Assembly (NCBI GenBank): GCA_964030475.1
Contig: CAXIPT010000001.1
Location: 23,605,527 to 23,669,526, forward strand
Reading direction: 5' to 3'
Source of the DNA: Tethya wilhelma
Lineage: Eukaryota > Porifera > Demospongiae > Tethyida > Tethyidae
DNA: 64,000 nt
Both the position numbers and the translations under genes were made by a program. The notes beneath the pieces are model-generated. The model ran no database searches, was not told the origin of the DNA, and was given only the letters and a program-made list of their open reading frames with translations. This document shows positions 22,472-33,519 of this stretch, one piece after another (the first letter of the stretch is position 1; every line of letters starts with the position of its first letter).

Positions 22472-25400
22472 TTACAGATTCACATAGTCCTCATCATCCT
22501 CACTAGGAGCAGCTGGTGTGGCAACGTGACTGGAGTTGTACATGACAGTGGGTGTGGTACTACGCTGTACTGGACGATAGGAGATATTGGAGGCTAAGTG
22601 GAAGTTTTCAGTAGGTGATGGTAAGTCGACATAGGTCTCATTCTCAGTCTTTACATCTTTATGTTCTGATTCCAATTGCTGTGATGAGGGATCACAAGCT
22701 CTCTGTGCAGACATAGTCAACTCAGGAGGGTCCCCAACTTTACTCCTGCAACACAATATGTCATGCATGTGTGCAATCATGCATGGGCATTGAAATGTTA
22801 ATGTCAAGAAAAATTTAGTGTCATATACAACAAATAATGTTTGCAAATGGCAACTTTTCAGATACAATTTTAAATGCAGTTACCCTGAATTCAAAATAAT
22901 TATTATGTTCACTGAAATAACCCAATTTGATAATATAGTAATCTATGCCATTCTGATTCCTGTTATTTCCTTTTTTTAAAATAAACAGGAAAAACTAATA
23001 GTTACTTATAAACTTACTTAATTCTTGCCGAATGCTTTTGCTTCCAGACAACACACACAATCACATTGACTGCCACAATCACAGACAAGACTATGACAAC
23101 CAGACCAACACTGAGACCGAATAAATGAAACCAATTGAGGGCGTCATCAGGTCCTCCTTGGGCAGTTCCTGCATGTGTTTCATTGTTTCTCATTGTACTA
23201 GTCACAGAAATTGCAGTCTCGACATTTACTTGAATGGAGCTCATTTCTATCAGTGTCCCCACTGTTACTGTACATGTGTAATTCCCTTCATGTGATGATT
23301 GTAGAGGATCAAAGTGTAAAATGCTGGAGTGAGAAGCTCCACTGGACATTACATCAGACACCATCCTGGTATCATTGAGAAGAAGAGTACTGTTGGGAGG
23401 ACCATTCCAGGAGAAAGAAGATGGTTCATCATTTGACTGTACACTACAGGTCAGGTTGTACTGTTCACCAGCAGCATTGGTACCAGATGGAGTGATGAAT
23501 ATTGAAATTTCTAATGTAAATTATGCATGCATAATCAACCATCAATAATATTTTTCTAACAGGAATACTCTCAGTGTCTACATTTTACTTTCATGCATGC
23601 AGTGATTGACAGCTAAGCTATACTTCTGAATCAGGTGGATGATTCGTCTCTATGCATCAACTACACATGGGTAATTAATACCTTTTATACTTATGCATCC
23701 ATTTCCATTAGGACTGGCTCTTCCATCTCCAGTGAAACCAGGTGGGCAAGTACAAGTGAAGCTACCAGGAGGACTGTTAAAACAGGAGGCAGTCGAGACA
23801 CAGACAGCAATTCCGAGAGTACACTCATCGATTTCTGTTTATCATGTGGCATGCAAATAGAAACATTGTTATACTACATACAATAACCACAATTACTCAT
23901 AGAATGATAATGTAATGAACCATAATGAACAGTTACTGTAATAATATTATGTGATGTATTGAACTGTAATGTGAACTTTGAACTATTGTTAGTAATTGTC
24001 TGTATGTCATGTGATATAACCTGGAAAGAATGCAATAATAAGTCTTTGAGTACCATGCATGGACCACGTTACAATGGAGGTCCTGCCGAGACTCTCGATG
24101 CATACCTATAGCTGTTACACTGTTAAATTTTGGTGTGTTAAAAATGAAGACATATATAGTGTGCAGTTTTTGGTGACACTTTCCATATGGAAGTAACACA
24201 CTAAGTGAAGTGTGTACTTTTTGGGGACACTTTACGTGTGATAGTATTACACTCGGGTGAAAGTGTGTAGTTTTACTCACCTCAAAATTTAACAGTGATA
24301 TTATATACACATGTATTACTGTAAGTTGATTAACGTTCAGCTAATTACTCACCAAAACACCTGAAGCTGCCCATGTCATTTCCACATACAAACCCATCTC
24401 CACAATTGTGCAAGCCTGCAATGCACTCGTCAATGTCTGTAATAACAATGAATAGAAAATTCAAAAGCAAGAAAGCATCTTCGTGTACTACAACTTATAA
24501 AACAAGATCACTGTATGACTAGAAGTGTTTGCACATGTATATAAATGTAGATACCTGTACACCCATTCCCCCTCTCTCTTCCATCTCCAGTGAAACCAAA
24601 TGGACACCTACAAATTAAGCCATCAGTAATATTAGTACTGGTGTTCAAACAGGTGGCTCCTTGAACACAGTTAGCAGCTTCTATGTCATGATCACTACAC
24701 AGACCTTTGAGTATTACAATCATGTCTCCCATTTCCAGTGAAACCAGATCGACAGGTACAAGTGAAGTTTCCAAAAGTATTCACGCAGTCTGCATTTCTG
24801 TCACAGACTGGCCGAGTTCCAACACATTCATTTTTGTCTGATAAAGATACAATAACTTGTAGTATAACTGCACACAACATGCACAACAATTTAAATATCT
24901 GAATTAATTCACTACTGCTAAAAGAACCCTTACCTATACACCCACTTCCACTAACCCTCCCATCTCCAATGAAACCAGTTGGACAGGTACAAGTGAAGCT
25001 ACCAACAGTGTTAACACAGGAAGCAGTTGAAACACAGTCAGGCGTATTAGTGTAACACTCATTGATATCTAATTGCGGAGGGCATTAAACATAATATTAT
25101 AATTATGCAAGCCTGTACAGGCTATAATAATAACCATTAATACCATTGCATCCTGATCCACCAGCACTCCTAGCTCTACCATCTCCTCTAAAGCCAGTTG
25201 GACAGATACAAGTGTTGGAATTCCCACAGGTAGCGTCATAAAGACACACAATATCACCACCACATTGCAGGCCTGAATGGTCACAGTGAGAGATTTTAGG
25301 ATGAGTTATCGATCAAATAAATATGCTGTGAGGAATTTCACTCATGAAAATTGTTATAGGTGCATGCGTATGCTATTATAATTATTATATACCAATGTAA

Positions 25401-25943
25401 ATAGAAATGCTATGATTGACTCCAAATCTGTCAGGGATGACACAGCAATACTGGCCAGTAGGTGGATCAATAGTAGCAGAGGGGAATCGTTGGAGAAGAA
25501 TGGACTGATAGTCTCTTCCTCTAAAGAGTCCATCACTACCAGCATCTGCTCTTATTGGGACCATGGTTTCGTTGGGATAGTAGAACTCTCCTCTACGATC
25601 AGATCGAACTATTGTTCCATTGACATCAATTCCACAACAGTCAGTCTGTGTTGTTGTACAGAAGAGGCCATTCTCTCCTTCCCCAATATCATTCAGAAGG
25701 GCAGTAGCACCATCAGAATAATTTACACCTCTTAACATGAAATCTATAATATTATTATTATTAAGATATAGAATAATAGTGTATTATACGTAAAATTATT
25801 TTTCTAGACCCAGTATACTGTATACTGTAGCATGCATATGCATGCATATGTAGCTTACGTTGTCCCTTGCAGAGATCTAGTGGTAAAGTTAGACAGGAGA
25901 GCAGCAACAGAAAGAAGGATTGCAGACTAAGTGTGGTTTCCAT
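22472..25943 (-). CDS. Ig-like/EGF/Ig type I membrane receptor with tyrosine tail
   Basis: Nine exon blocks in transcript order: 25943-25859, 25743-25393, 25272-25144, 25068-24934, 24837-24555, 24436-24353, 23834-23682, 23510-23018, 22745-22472; about 661 residues. A signal peptide (about 1-27, Leu-rich) is followed by a Cys-rich Ig-like domain (28-145, motifs [10 protein letters not shown] and GQYCCVIPD), then EGF modules with xDxNEC/xIDEC calcium-binding starts and CxCPxGFxGDGR cores. The module at 24,436 is short with only four cysteines. An Ig domain (about 407-510, NLTC...GNYTC), one membrane helix (about 537-562) and a tail with Tyr609 (TYVDL), Tyr627, Tyr640 and Tyr658 (DYVNL, a YxN motif) follow. 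All extracellular junctions are phase 1, as in shuffled modules. One fault: two complete EGF modules in block 24,837-24,555 are out of frame by one base at an AAA run (24,704-24,709). The ligand is unknown; adhesion or immune signalling is inferred. Confidence 0.85.
24119..24296. mobile_element. Foldback MITE, ACTGTTAAATTTTG ends
   Basis: About 178 bp with inverted ends ACTGTTAAATTTTG and CAAAATTTAACAGT in a receptor intron. Internal copies of a GTGT-A-CTTTTTG-GGGACACTTT unit occur twice. Confidence 0.75.
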
Positions 25944-26145
25944 AATAGTTGACTATCATTATTCTAGCTGCCAATTTAATGCTGAAACTGCATGGAGAGT
26001 AATAAAATACATCAGTAACGATCGATACTTTGCTTGGAGTTCAATTTATAGATAAGTGCACTCCATGGACTGAAAATTAATCTTATGTAAAGACAGACAC
26101 AACAAATTGCTCATCTCAAGATAAAATAAACTTTCAGTAATCATA

Positions 26146-27725
26146 CAATGGGCCGACTGTCCCATAGACACCATACAAAATGTTGGCCACTATAAAAATC
26201 TAGTCAAACAAAATTAAACCTTCAAAGCTGCTAAGAGGCACTTACTGACAGATTACCAATTGCATGCAAGGCCTAAAACTCACATAAACTTTTCTCAGCA
26301 CTCGTAGAGAGCGTTTTGTTCACCTAACGTACTTATACTTACTTACGTACGTACTTCCTAACTGACTTACTTGAAAAGGATTTCCAGAGAACCAAAATGT
26401 GTTGAGCCAACTTTGTAAGTTCTTTTAGTGGCGGAGTGCGGATCTAGGATTTTGAATAGGGGGTTTCCAATGAATGCACGCGAATTTTTAACTAATTTTT
26501 AAAATTTAGCTTAGCCACGCTCACTTCTGGTCGTATAGCCCCGCCCCTATAGCGTGCTAGCAGCTAATATTTTGCCAGAACAAGGCCTAAAATAATGGCG
26601 AAAAAACGGCAAGAAAAAGACGGTTTCCAGCAAGCACTTTTCCAGTCTCCTTTGAGATCTTTAATCAGGCTAGCCAAAGCTTAAGGGGGTTTCAATCATA
26701 TAATCTACAAGTAGTAAAAATTTCAAAAAAATAAGGACTGTAGGAATGGGCAGTGGTGTAAAAAGTATTGAAACAATTAAGGTATGTCTCAATTTCGGGC
26801 ACATGCATGACTACTTCATTTTCATTTTTGATCCCTCAATTTATTGTCGTGGAATGTTGTGAATCACTAAGTCTTGTAGATCACTTGCAGATGATATTAT
26901 CACCAACAGTATCACAATACTAATGCATGGTTCAAAATCTTGCCAATCTTATCACTTGGCTTAATAGTGGAATAAAGTGTAGCAGGAAGGATTAGGTTAT
27001 ACTGGCCATGACTTGAACACAAAAAAATGAAGTAGTCATGTGCCCGAAATTGAGACATACCTTGTTTCAATACTTTTTACACCACTGCCCATTCCTACAG
27101 TCCTTATTTTTTTGAAATTTTTACTACTTGTGCATTCACTTTTTTCAACACTATAGTGTGAAGACTTTTAGAGACTGGTTAGTGACTAAGTCCCTACAAA
27201 AAGCTTGAGTAGCAGCTACATGCATTGTATGCTTGAGTAATTAATGCGCATGCGCATTAAATGCCACGTGCACTGGATGGTTAATGACCTTTGAACTCTA
27301 CTGACAAGAAGATTGCTACCGTTGAAGTACATGAATTTATACGCTAAGTTTCAAAGCTTTCTAGTTTTTGTTTAGGCATATTTGTGATGAAAACGAGTAT
27401 CAAGGAACGTAGTTCCCTTGAAAAAGACTTACCTTCTGCTGTCAAAGTTGGCTCAGCACTTTCTGGTTCTCTGGAAACCGTGTTTAAGTAAGTCAGTTAG
27501 TACGTAAGTACGTTAGGAGAACAAAAATGGCAGTATTGTGGCTTCCCACTAGCGCTCTCTACGAGTGCCCAGTGAAGTTTCTGTAAGTTTCAAGCCTTGC
27601 ATGCAGTTGGTAATCTGTTGGGAAGAGCCTTTGAGCAACTTTGAGGCCTTAACTTTGTTTTGCTAGATTTTTATGGGGATACATATTTTGTATTGGGTCT
27701 ATGAGACATGTGGCCCATTCCTACT
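26146..27725. mobile_element. Long inverted repeat of the GGAATGGG repeat family, nested
   Basis: The left arm (26,146-26,700, starting ATGGGCCGACTGTCCCATAG) and right arm (27,140-27,725, ending in GTGGCCCATTCCTA) are diverged inverted copies. Between them, 26,706-27,131 is a smaller inverted pair of about 115 bp (AGTAGTAAAAATTTC, GTAGTCATGTGCCCGAAATTG). A CAGTGGCG-like fragment interrupts the left arm near 26,422-26,690. The family has at least six copies in the window. Confidence 0.75.
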
Positions 27726-27726
27726 A

Positions 27727-28688
27727 TAGTAAAAATTTCAAAAAAATAAGTAGTGTAGGAATGGGCAGTGCTGTAAAAAGTATTGGAACAAGGTGATGTC
27801 TCAATTTCGGCACATGACTACTTCATTTTTAATCTTGATCCGGATCCTCAGTGTTGTAAATCCAATGAACTGTACAATAGTACCACAGCTTATTATTGCA
27901 TTTTCAATTTCAGTTCCTACTAATCAGTTGGCTAAGTAGTGGACTATATAGATTGCTGGCCAGGCAAAAGTTGGGTATAAGAAAAATGAAGTAGTCATGT
28001 GCCGAAATTGAGACATCACCTTGTTCCAATACTTTTTACCGCACTGCCCATTCCTACACTACTTATTTTTTTGAAATTTTTACTACTTGTTCATTCACTT
28101 TTTTCAACACTACTGTGTGGAGACTATTATNNNNNNNNNNNNNNNNNNNNNNNNNNNNNNNNNNNNNNNNNNNNNNNNNNNNNNNNNNNNNNNNNNNNNN
28201 NNNNNNNNNNNNNNNNAATGACCTTTGAACTCTACCTACAAAGATGGCTGCATTGTAGTACATGAATTTATACGCTAAGTTTCAAGGCTTTCTAGTTTTT
28301 GTTTAGGCCTATTTATGATGAAAACGAGTATCAAAGAATGTAGTACCCATGAAAAGAACTTACTTTGTGCTGTCAAAGTTGGCTCAACACATTCTAGTTC
28401 CCTGGAAATCCTTTTCAAGTAAGTCAGTTAGGAAGTACGTACGTAAGTACGTAAGTTAGGAGAACAAAAATGACACTATGGTGGCTTCTCACTAGCGCTC
28501 TCTACGAGTGCTGAGAAAAGTTTTTGTGAGTTTTAGGCCTTGCATGCAGTTGGTAATCTGTCAGTAAGAGCCTCTGAGCAACTTTGAAGGTTTAATTTTG
28601 TTTGACTAGACTTTTATAGTGACCAACATTTTGTATTGTGTCTATGGGACAGTCGACCCATTCCTACTATACGTACTACCGTACGTAT
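27727..28688 (+). mobile_element. GGAATGGG repeat family copy, contains assembly gap
   Basis: Starts with the inner inverted pair (27,727-28,090) and ends with CCCATTCCTACTATACGTACTACCG. It is colinear with 29,103-30,063 and with 42,784-43,795 in reverse. Bases 28,131-28,216 are unknown. Confidence 0.75.
28131..28216. other. Assembly gap (86 N)
   Basis: A run of undetermined bases inside a repeat copy. Confidence 1.
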
Positions 28689-28701
28689 GATAAACATATA
28701 T

Positions 28702-28786
28702 ATTCTGTCTAAAATATTATGCATGCATCTATAGCTGAAGTGACTCACTTCAGCTATAGATGCATGCATAATATTTTAGACAGAAT
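28702..28786. repeat. Perfect 42-bp palindrome
   Basis: Two 42-base arms (28,702-28,743 and 28,745-28,786) are exact inverted copies separated by one base. The centre reads TGACTCA, an AP-1-like heptamer. Confidence 0.9.
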
Positions 28787-29102
28787 CTATGTTTATAATA
28801 ATAATAATTATGCTGTATAAGAATTTCGACTGAAGCTTACATGCTTATAGCAGGTAGCTGTAAGGATCAAGAGAGCTAAAATTCATGTGTTGTATAACTG
28901 TGGGGTCAACTGTATACCTATACATAATATTATGTCACTATCAAAATTAGTGTGTGACTGTGGCCTCATATCAATCATGAATTCTATTATAATGAAAATC
29001 TCCTGATCATTCAGTAACAAACTACTGACTACTGCATTGTAAACCTGTAGCTTATTGTTTGCATATTTGTATACAGATGCATTGTTTTTGTATCCTGGTG
29101 TA

Positions 29103-30063
29103 CACTATAGTATAAAAATTTTATAAAAATGAGAAGTGTAGGAATGGGCAGTGCGGTAAAAAGCAATGAAACAAGGCAAGTCTCTGAATTTCGGCACATG
29201 ACTACTTCATTTTCATGAGTCAATTGCATTAGTTCGAATTCCATCATTCAATGATAATAATTGTCAGCCATTTGGCTCATGCAAGCAATCACTTGAATTT
29301 AGATAAAGTAACAAGCATGTAGAATGTAGGTACACAGTAACATATGAGAGTTGGGTACAAAAAATGAAGTAGTCATGTGCGGAAATTCAGAGACTTGCCT
29401 TGTTTCATTGCTTTATACCGCACTGCCCATTCCTACACTTTTCATTTTTATAAAATTTTTACTACTTGTTCATTCACTTTTTTAAACACTAAGGTGCTCA
29501 ATTGCATGGAGACAATATCATACAAGTCAATCTCTACAAAAACCAGAAGACTTTAGTGTACATTTGATGCGCATGCGCGTGCATTTGATGCAGGCAACCA
29601 CGTGGTCTATTGACGACCTTTACCTACATCAAAATGGCTAAATAAAAAGTACAGTATTTTATACCGAGTTTCAAAGCTGCCTAGATTTTGTTTGCTGCCT
29701 TTTCGCCAGCAAACGAGTAGAAAAGGACGTACTGTGCATGAAATGAAGTCCCACTATATGGTCAAAATTGGCTCAATGCCTTTTGTTTGTGTGGAAATCG
29801 CGTTCAAGTAAGTCAGTTAGGAAGGAAGGGGAGAACAAAATTGCACTCTTGTGGCTTCTCGCCAGCGCTCCCTCCAGAGTGCTCTAGAAACTTTCTGCCT
29901 GTTTTCTTGGTTAATACAGTAAGTAAACTGTCTGGAGGAGGCTATAAAATGCATTTGAAGGCTTAGCTTTCTTTCCCTGAAAGTTTATAAGCATGAACAT
30001 TTTGTATTGTGTCAATGGGACAGTCGGCCCATTCCTACTATACGTACTACCGTACGTATGATA
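29103..30063 (+). mobile_element. GGAATGGG repeat family copy
   Basis: The inner inverted pair at 29,103-29,470 is followed by the conserved body and the CCCATTCCTACTATACGTACTACCG end. It is more diverged than the 27.7-kb copy. No coding capacity. Confidence 0.75.
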
Positions 30064-30380
30064 GAGTTAGAAATCATTTCATAATTCACTCTGACTACTA
30101 AACAGACAGAATTGAATAGCGAGACCTGGCTGCATTTTTATGGAGGTATCTGATTCATAGCTATGCACATGGACAGACACCTAAATCTTAACCTTCAGGT
30201 TTTAATTTCAAGGATATATCTGTGAAATCTTAAAACTATACTTCCCTCGGGGAAAAAACAACTTGAAAAACAAGGACCTATAAATATAAATTATTATGGT
30301 ATCATGCATGAGAAACAATTAAAGCCATGCATGTGAACTATAACCCCAAAGAAAAGAATATAACTTGAAAGAGATCTTGN

Positions 30381-30702
30381 TAGAAGTCGCCTCTACGATC
30401 AGATCGAACTATTGTTCCATTGACATCAACTCCACAACAGTCAGTCTGTGTTGTTGTACAGAAGAGGCCATTCTCTCCTTCCCCAATATCACTCAGAAGG
30501 ACAGTAGCACCATCAGAATAATTTACACCTCTTAACATGAAATCTATATAATATTATTATTTTAATTTATTTCTAGACCCAGTATACTGTATACTGTAGC
30601 ATGCATATGTGGCTTACGTTGTCCCTTGCAGAGATCTAGTGGTAAAGTTAGACAGGAGAGCAGCAATAGAAAGAAGGATTGCAGACTAAGTGTGGTTTCC
30701 AT
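30381..30702 (-). pseudogene. Partial duplicate of receptor exons 1 and 2
   Basis: Near-identical copy of the receptor's signal-peptide exon (30,702-30,618) and the first half of its Ig-like exon (30,543-30,381), with the same splice sites. The copy stops abruptly at the ambiguous base at 30,380, and no EGF, Ig or membrane exons follow. Homology extends upstream of the gene through about 31,490, matching 25,580-26,700. It is either a truncated segmental duplicate or a second haplotype misjoined in the assembly. Confidence 0.85.
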
Positions 30703-30904
30703 AATAGTTGACTATCATTATTCTATCTGCCAATTTTAATGCTGAAACTGGAGAGTAATAAAATACATCAGTAACGATCGATACTTTGCTTGGAGTTCAA
30801 TTTATAGATAAGTGCACTCCATGGACTGAAAATTAATCTTACGTAAAGATAGACACAACAAATTGCTCATCTCAAGATAAAATAAACTTTCAGTAATCAT
30901 ACTT

Positions 30905-31735
30905 ACGGTACTACGTATAGTAGGAATGGGTCGACTGTCCCGTAGACACCATACAAAATGTTGGCCACTATAAAAATCTAGTCAAACAAAATTAAACCTT
31001 CAAAGCTGCTCAGAGGCACTTACTGACAGATTACCAATTGCATGCAAGGCCTAAAACTCACATAAACTTTTCTCAGCACTCGTAGAGAGCGCTAGACTGT
31101 GGGAAGCCACAATAGTGCCATTTTTGTTCACCTAACTTGACGTACGTACGTACTTCCTAACTGACTTACTTGAAAAGGATTTCCAGAGAACCAAAATGTG
31201 TTGAGCCAACTTTGACAGCACAAAGTAAGTTCTTTCAGTGGCGGATCTAGGATTTTGAATAGGGGGTTTCCAAAGAATGCGCGCGAATTTTTAATTAATT
31301 TTTAAAATTTTTAGCTTAGCCACGCTCACTTCTGGTCGTATAGCCCCGCCCCTATAGCGTGCTAGCAGCTAATATTTTGCCAGAACAAGGCCTAAAATAA
31401 TGGTGAAAAAACGGCAAGAAAAAGACGGTTTCCAGCAAGCACTTTTCCAGTCTCCTTTGAGATCTTTAATCAGGCTAGCCAAAGGGGGTTTCAATTCAAG
31501 TCATGCATGTGCCAAAATTGAGATATGCCTTGTTCCAATGCTTTTTACCACACTGCCCATTCCTACACCACTTATTTTTTAAAAATTTTTACTTCTTGTC
31601 AATATTTATTTTCATATGACAGGATGTATGAGGAATCAAAAATGAAAATGAAGTAGTCATGTGCCGAAATTGCGACATGCCTGCACTGCCATTCCTACAC
31701 TGTAATTTTTATGAAATTTTTACTATACTTGTATA
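30905..31735 (-). mobile_element. GGAATGGG repeat family, partial reverse copies
   Basis: Begins CTTACGGTACTACGTATAGTAGGAATGG (split here only for description), continues colinear with 26,146-26,690 and includes the CAGTGGCGGATC fragment at 31,219-31,497. Truncated inner-pair fragments follow to about 31,735. Confidence 0.65.
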
Positions 31736-31743
31736 TCACATTA

Positions 31744-32120
31744 TAGTCTGGTGCCCAGACCCTTTTCAATTATTAGTTGGCGGGACAGGAAGGGGGAGGA
31801 GAAAGAAGGGAAAGGAAAGGGTCTGGCAAAAGCTTAGACCTAGCACGATTGCTGGAATGCAATTAGAAATTCACAGAAGCCATGTGCTACAACCACAACT
31901 AAACCACTAAATAAACAGTTTGCATGTGGAGCATACCTGCACAAAACACTACTATGCAATTTTGGTTAACATATCTTTGATCTTGCCAACATTGAACCTA
32001 AAATTGGTTGTGGATCCCGCTAGGTCTAAGCTTTTGCCAGACCCTTTCCTTTCCCTTCTTTCTCCTGCTCTTCCTGCACCGCCTACTATAATAATTGGAA
32101 AGGGTCTGGGCACCAGACTA
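31744..32120. mobile_element. Foldback MITE, TAGTCTGGTGCCCAGACC ends
   Basis: 377 bp with inverted arms of about 100 bp: TAGTCTGGTGCCCAGACCC at the left and its complement at the right. The arms include AAGGGTCTGGCAAAAGCTTAG and complement. No coding capacity. Confidence 0.85.
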
Positions 32121-32329
32121 ATCAATATGGTCCAAACCGAAGATACTTGCAAAATTGAATATATAGTTAGATAATACTTTGTGTAGAAGTATCCATCATA
32201 GTAGGTTCAAGTTGTTGTCAGGCTGACTCTCAGTGGACCATGCTGGTCACTGATAGGTCACACATACATGTTTAGTTGTGCGTGCACTGCTAGTTGAGTG
32301 CGCCAAGGCTTATATGCACCTTGGTGCTT

Positions 32330-33420
32330 TCGTTTATAAATATAGTAGCTCTTATTTGTAACTAGGAGCTCCCATATGTAGCTAAGTAGGTCAGGTGCTC
32401 TCATTTGTAAATATAGGAGCATCCGCCATATGTAGCTATAAAATAGGATGTCTTCTTAACCCTTGGTGCGCATGCACACCTATATAGGGTTACGGTAGTC
32501 GTTTTGTCTGTGTATGTGTGTGTGTGTGTGCATGTGAGTGTGTGTTCAAACTATATCTCAAGAACAACAGCTCCAGTCTTCAAAAGCGACATGCCAAAAA
32601 TAATCGAAAAGAATTACACAAAGTATTCAACAAAAGTTTAATTGAATACTTGCTGAGATATCAAGCTTTTTAGCCTCTTCAAGCTCTTAGTTTCGAGACC
32701 ACACCCATAAGGTCATACATGTGCAGTTGAAATTTTGGAGGTTGAGCATGAGGGGCGAGCCAGAGCGAGTCATATAGCATAGATTTAGCAGAGTATAATA
32801 TTATGGCCTGGGATCTTTACAATTTAAGGTAGCAAGATTGTGCTATGATGTGTACCCAGTGAATGTTGTGGCATGCAATAACTACACTAGTGCTGTGAAG
32901 ATAGCCAACATCAAGGAACAAATTAATGCAATATATATATAAAATTAACTTTTATTGTACCATTTCATGAATGATGAATGTACAAACACATATAAACACA
33001 GCAATGCATAACATTTTAATATCATACCACTAATTATGTATAATTCTTATAACACATACAATCATACCAAGTACTCGGAATTTTACATGCATATCATGCA
33101 CCAAGGGTTATGCACCTTGGTGCCTTCATTTATAAATAAAATAGGAAGTTATACTTATAAATAGGAGGTCCTATTTATAAATATAGCTCTCATTTGTAGG
33201 ATGTCTTATTTATAAATAGAAGCCACGTCCCATAATAGCTCCCATATGTAGCTATATATATAGGAGGCTGTCTTACTTACAAATAGAAGCTCCCATATAT
33301 AAAATAGGAGCTCTCATTTGTAGCTAAATAAGAGCTCTTATTTATAAATAAGACGTCCTATTTATAAATAAGACGTCTTATTTATAAATAGGACCTCTCA
33401 TTTGTAAAATTTAATGTAAA
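32330..33420. repeat. AT-rich minisatellite-like arrays (TTATAAATAGGAGCTC units)
   Basis: Two blocks, about 32,330-32,450 and 33,110-33,410, of irregular units around TTATAAATA, AGGAGCTC, CATTTGTA and AAGACGTC, many in dyad arrangement. The second block ends 100 bases before the MurL-like ATG. The stretch between (32,450-33,110) has no recognised gene. Confidence 0.6.
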
Positions 33421-33519
33421 TAGGAAGATTTTTAGTAAGAAAACACATGCAGTGGCTTTTTTGTTCTGTTTGGCACCCCATATTGAGCCTGCCACCATTG
33501 TGGATTTCAAGAGTCAGAC

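Noticed and set aside
31919..32174. Short frames in both strands of the 31.7-32.1 kb element
   Set aside because: They reflect the inverted arms of a foldback MITE and mirror each other.
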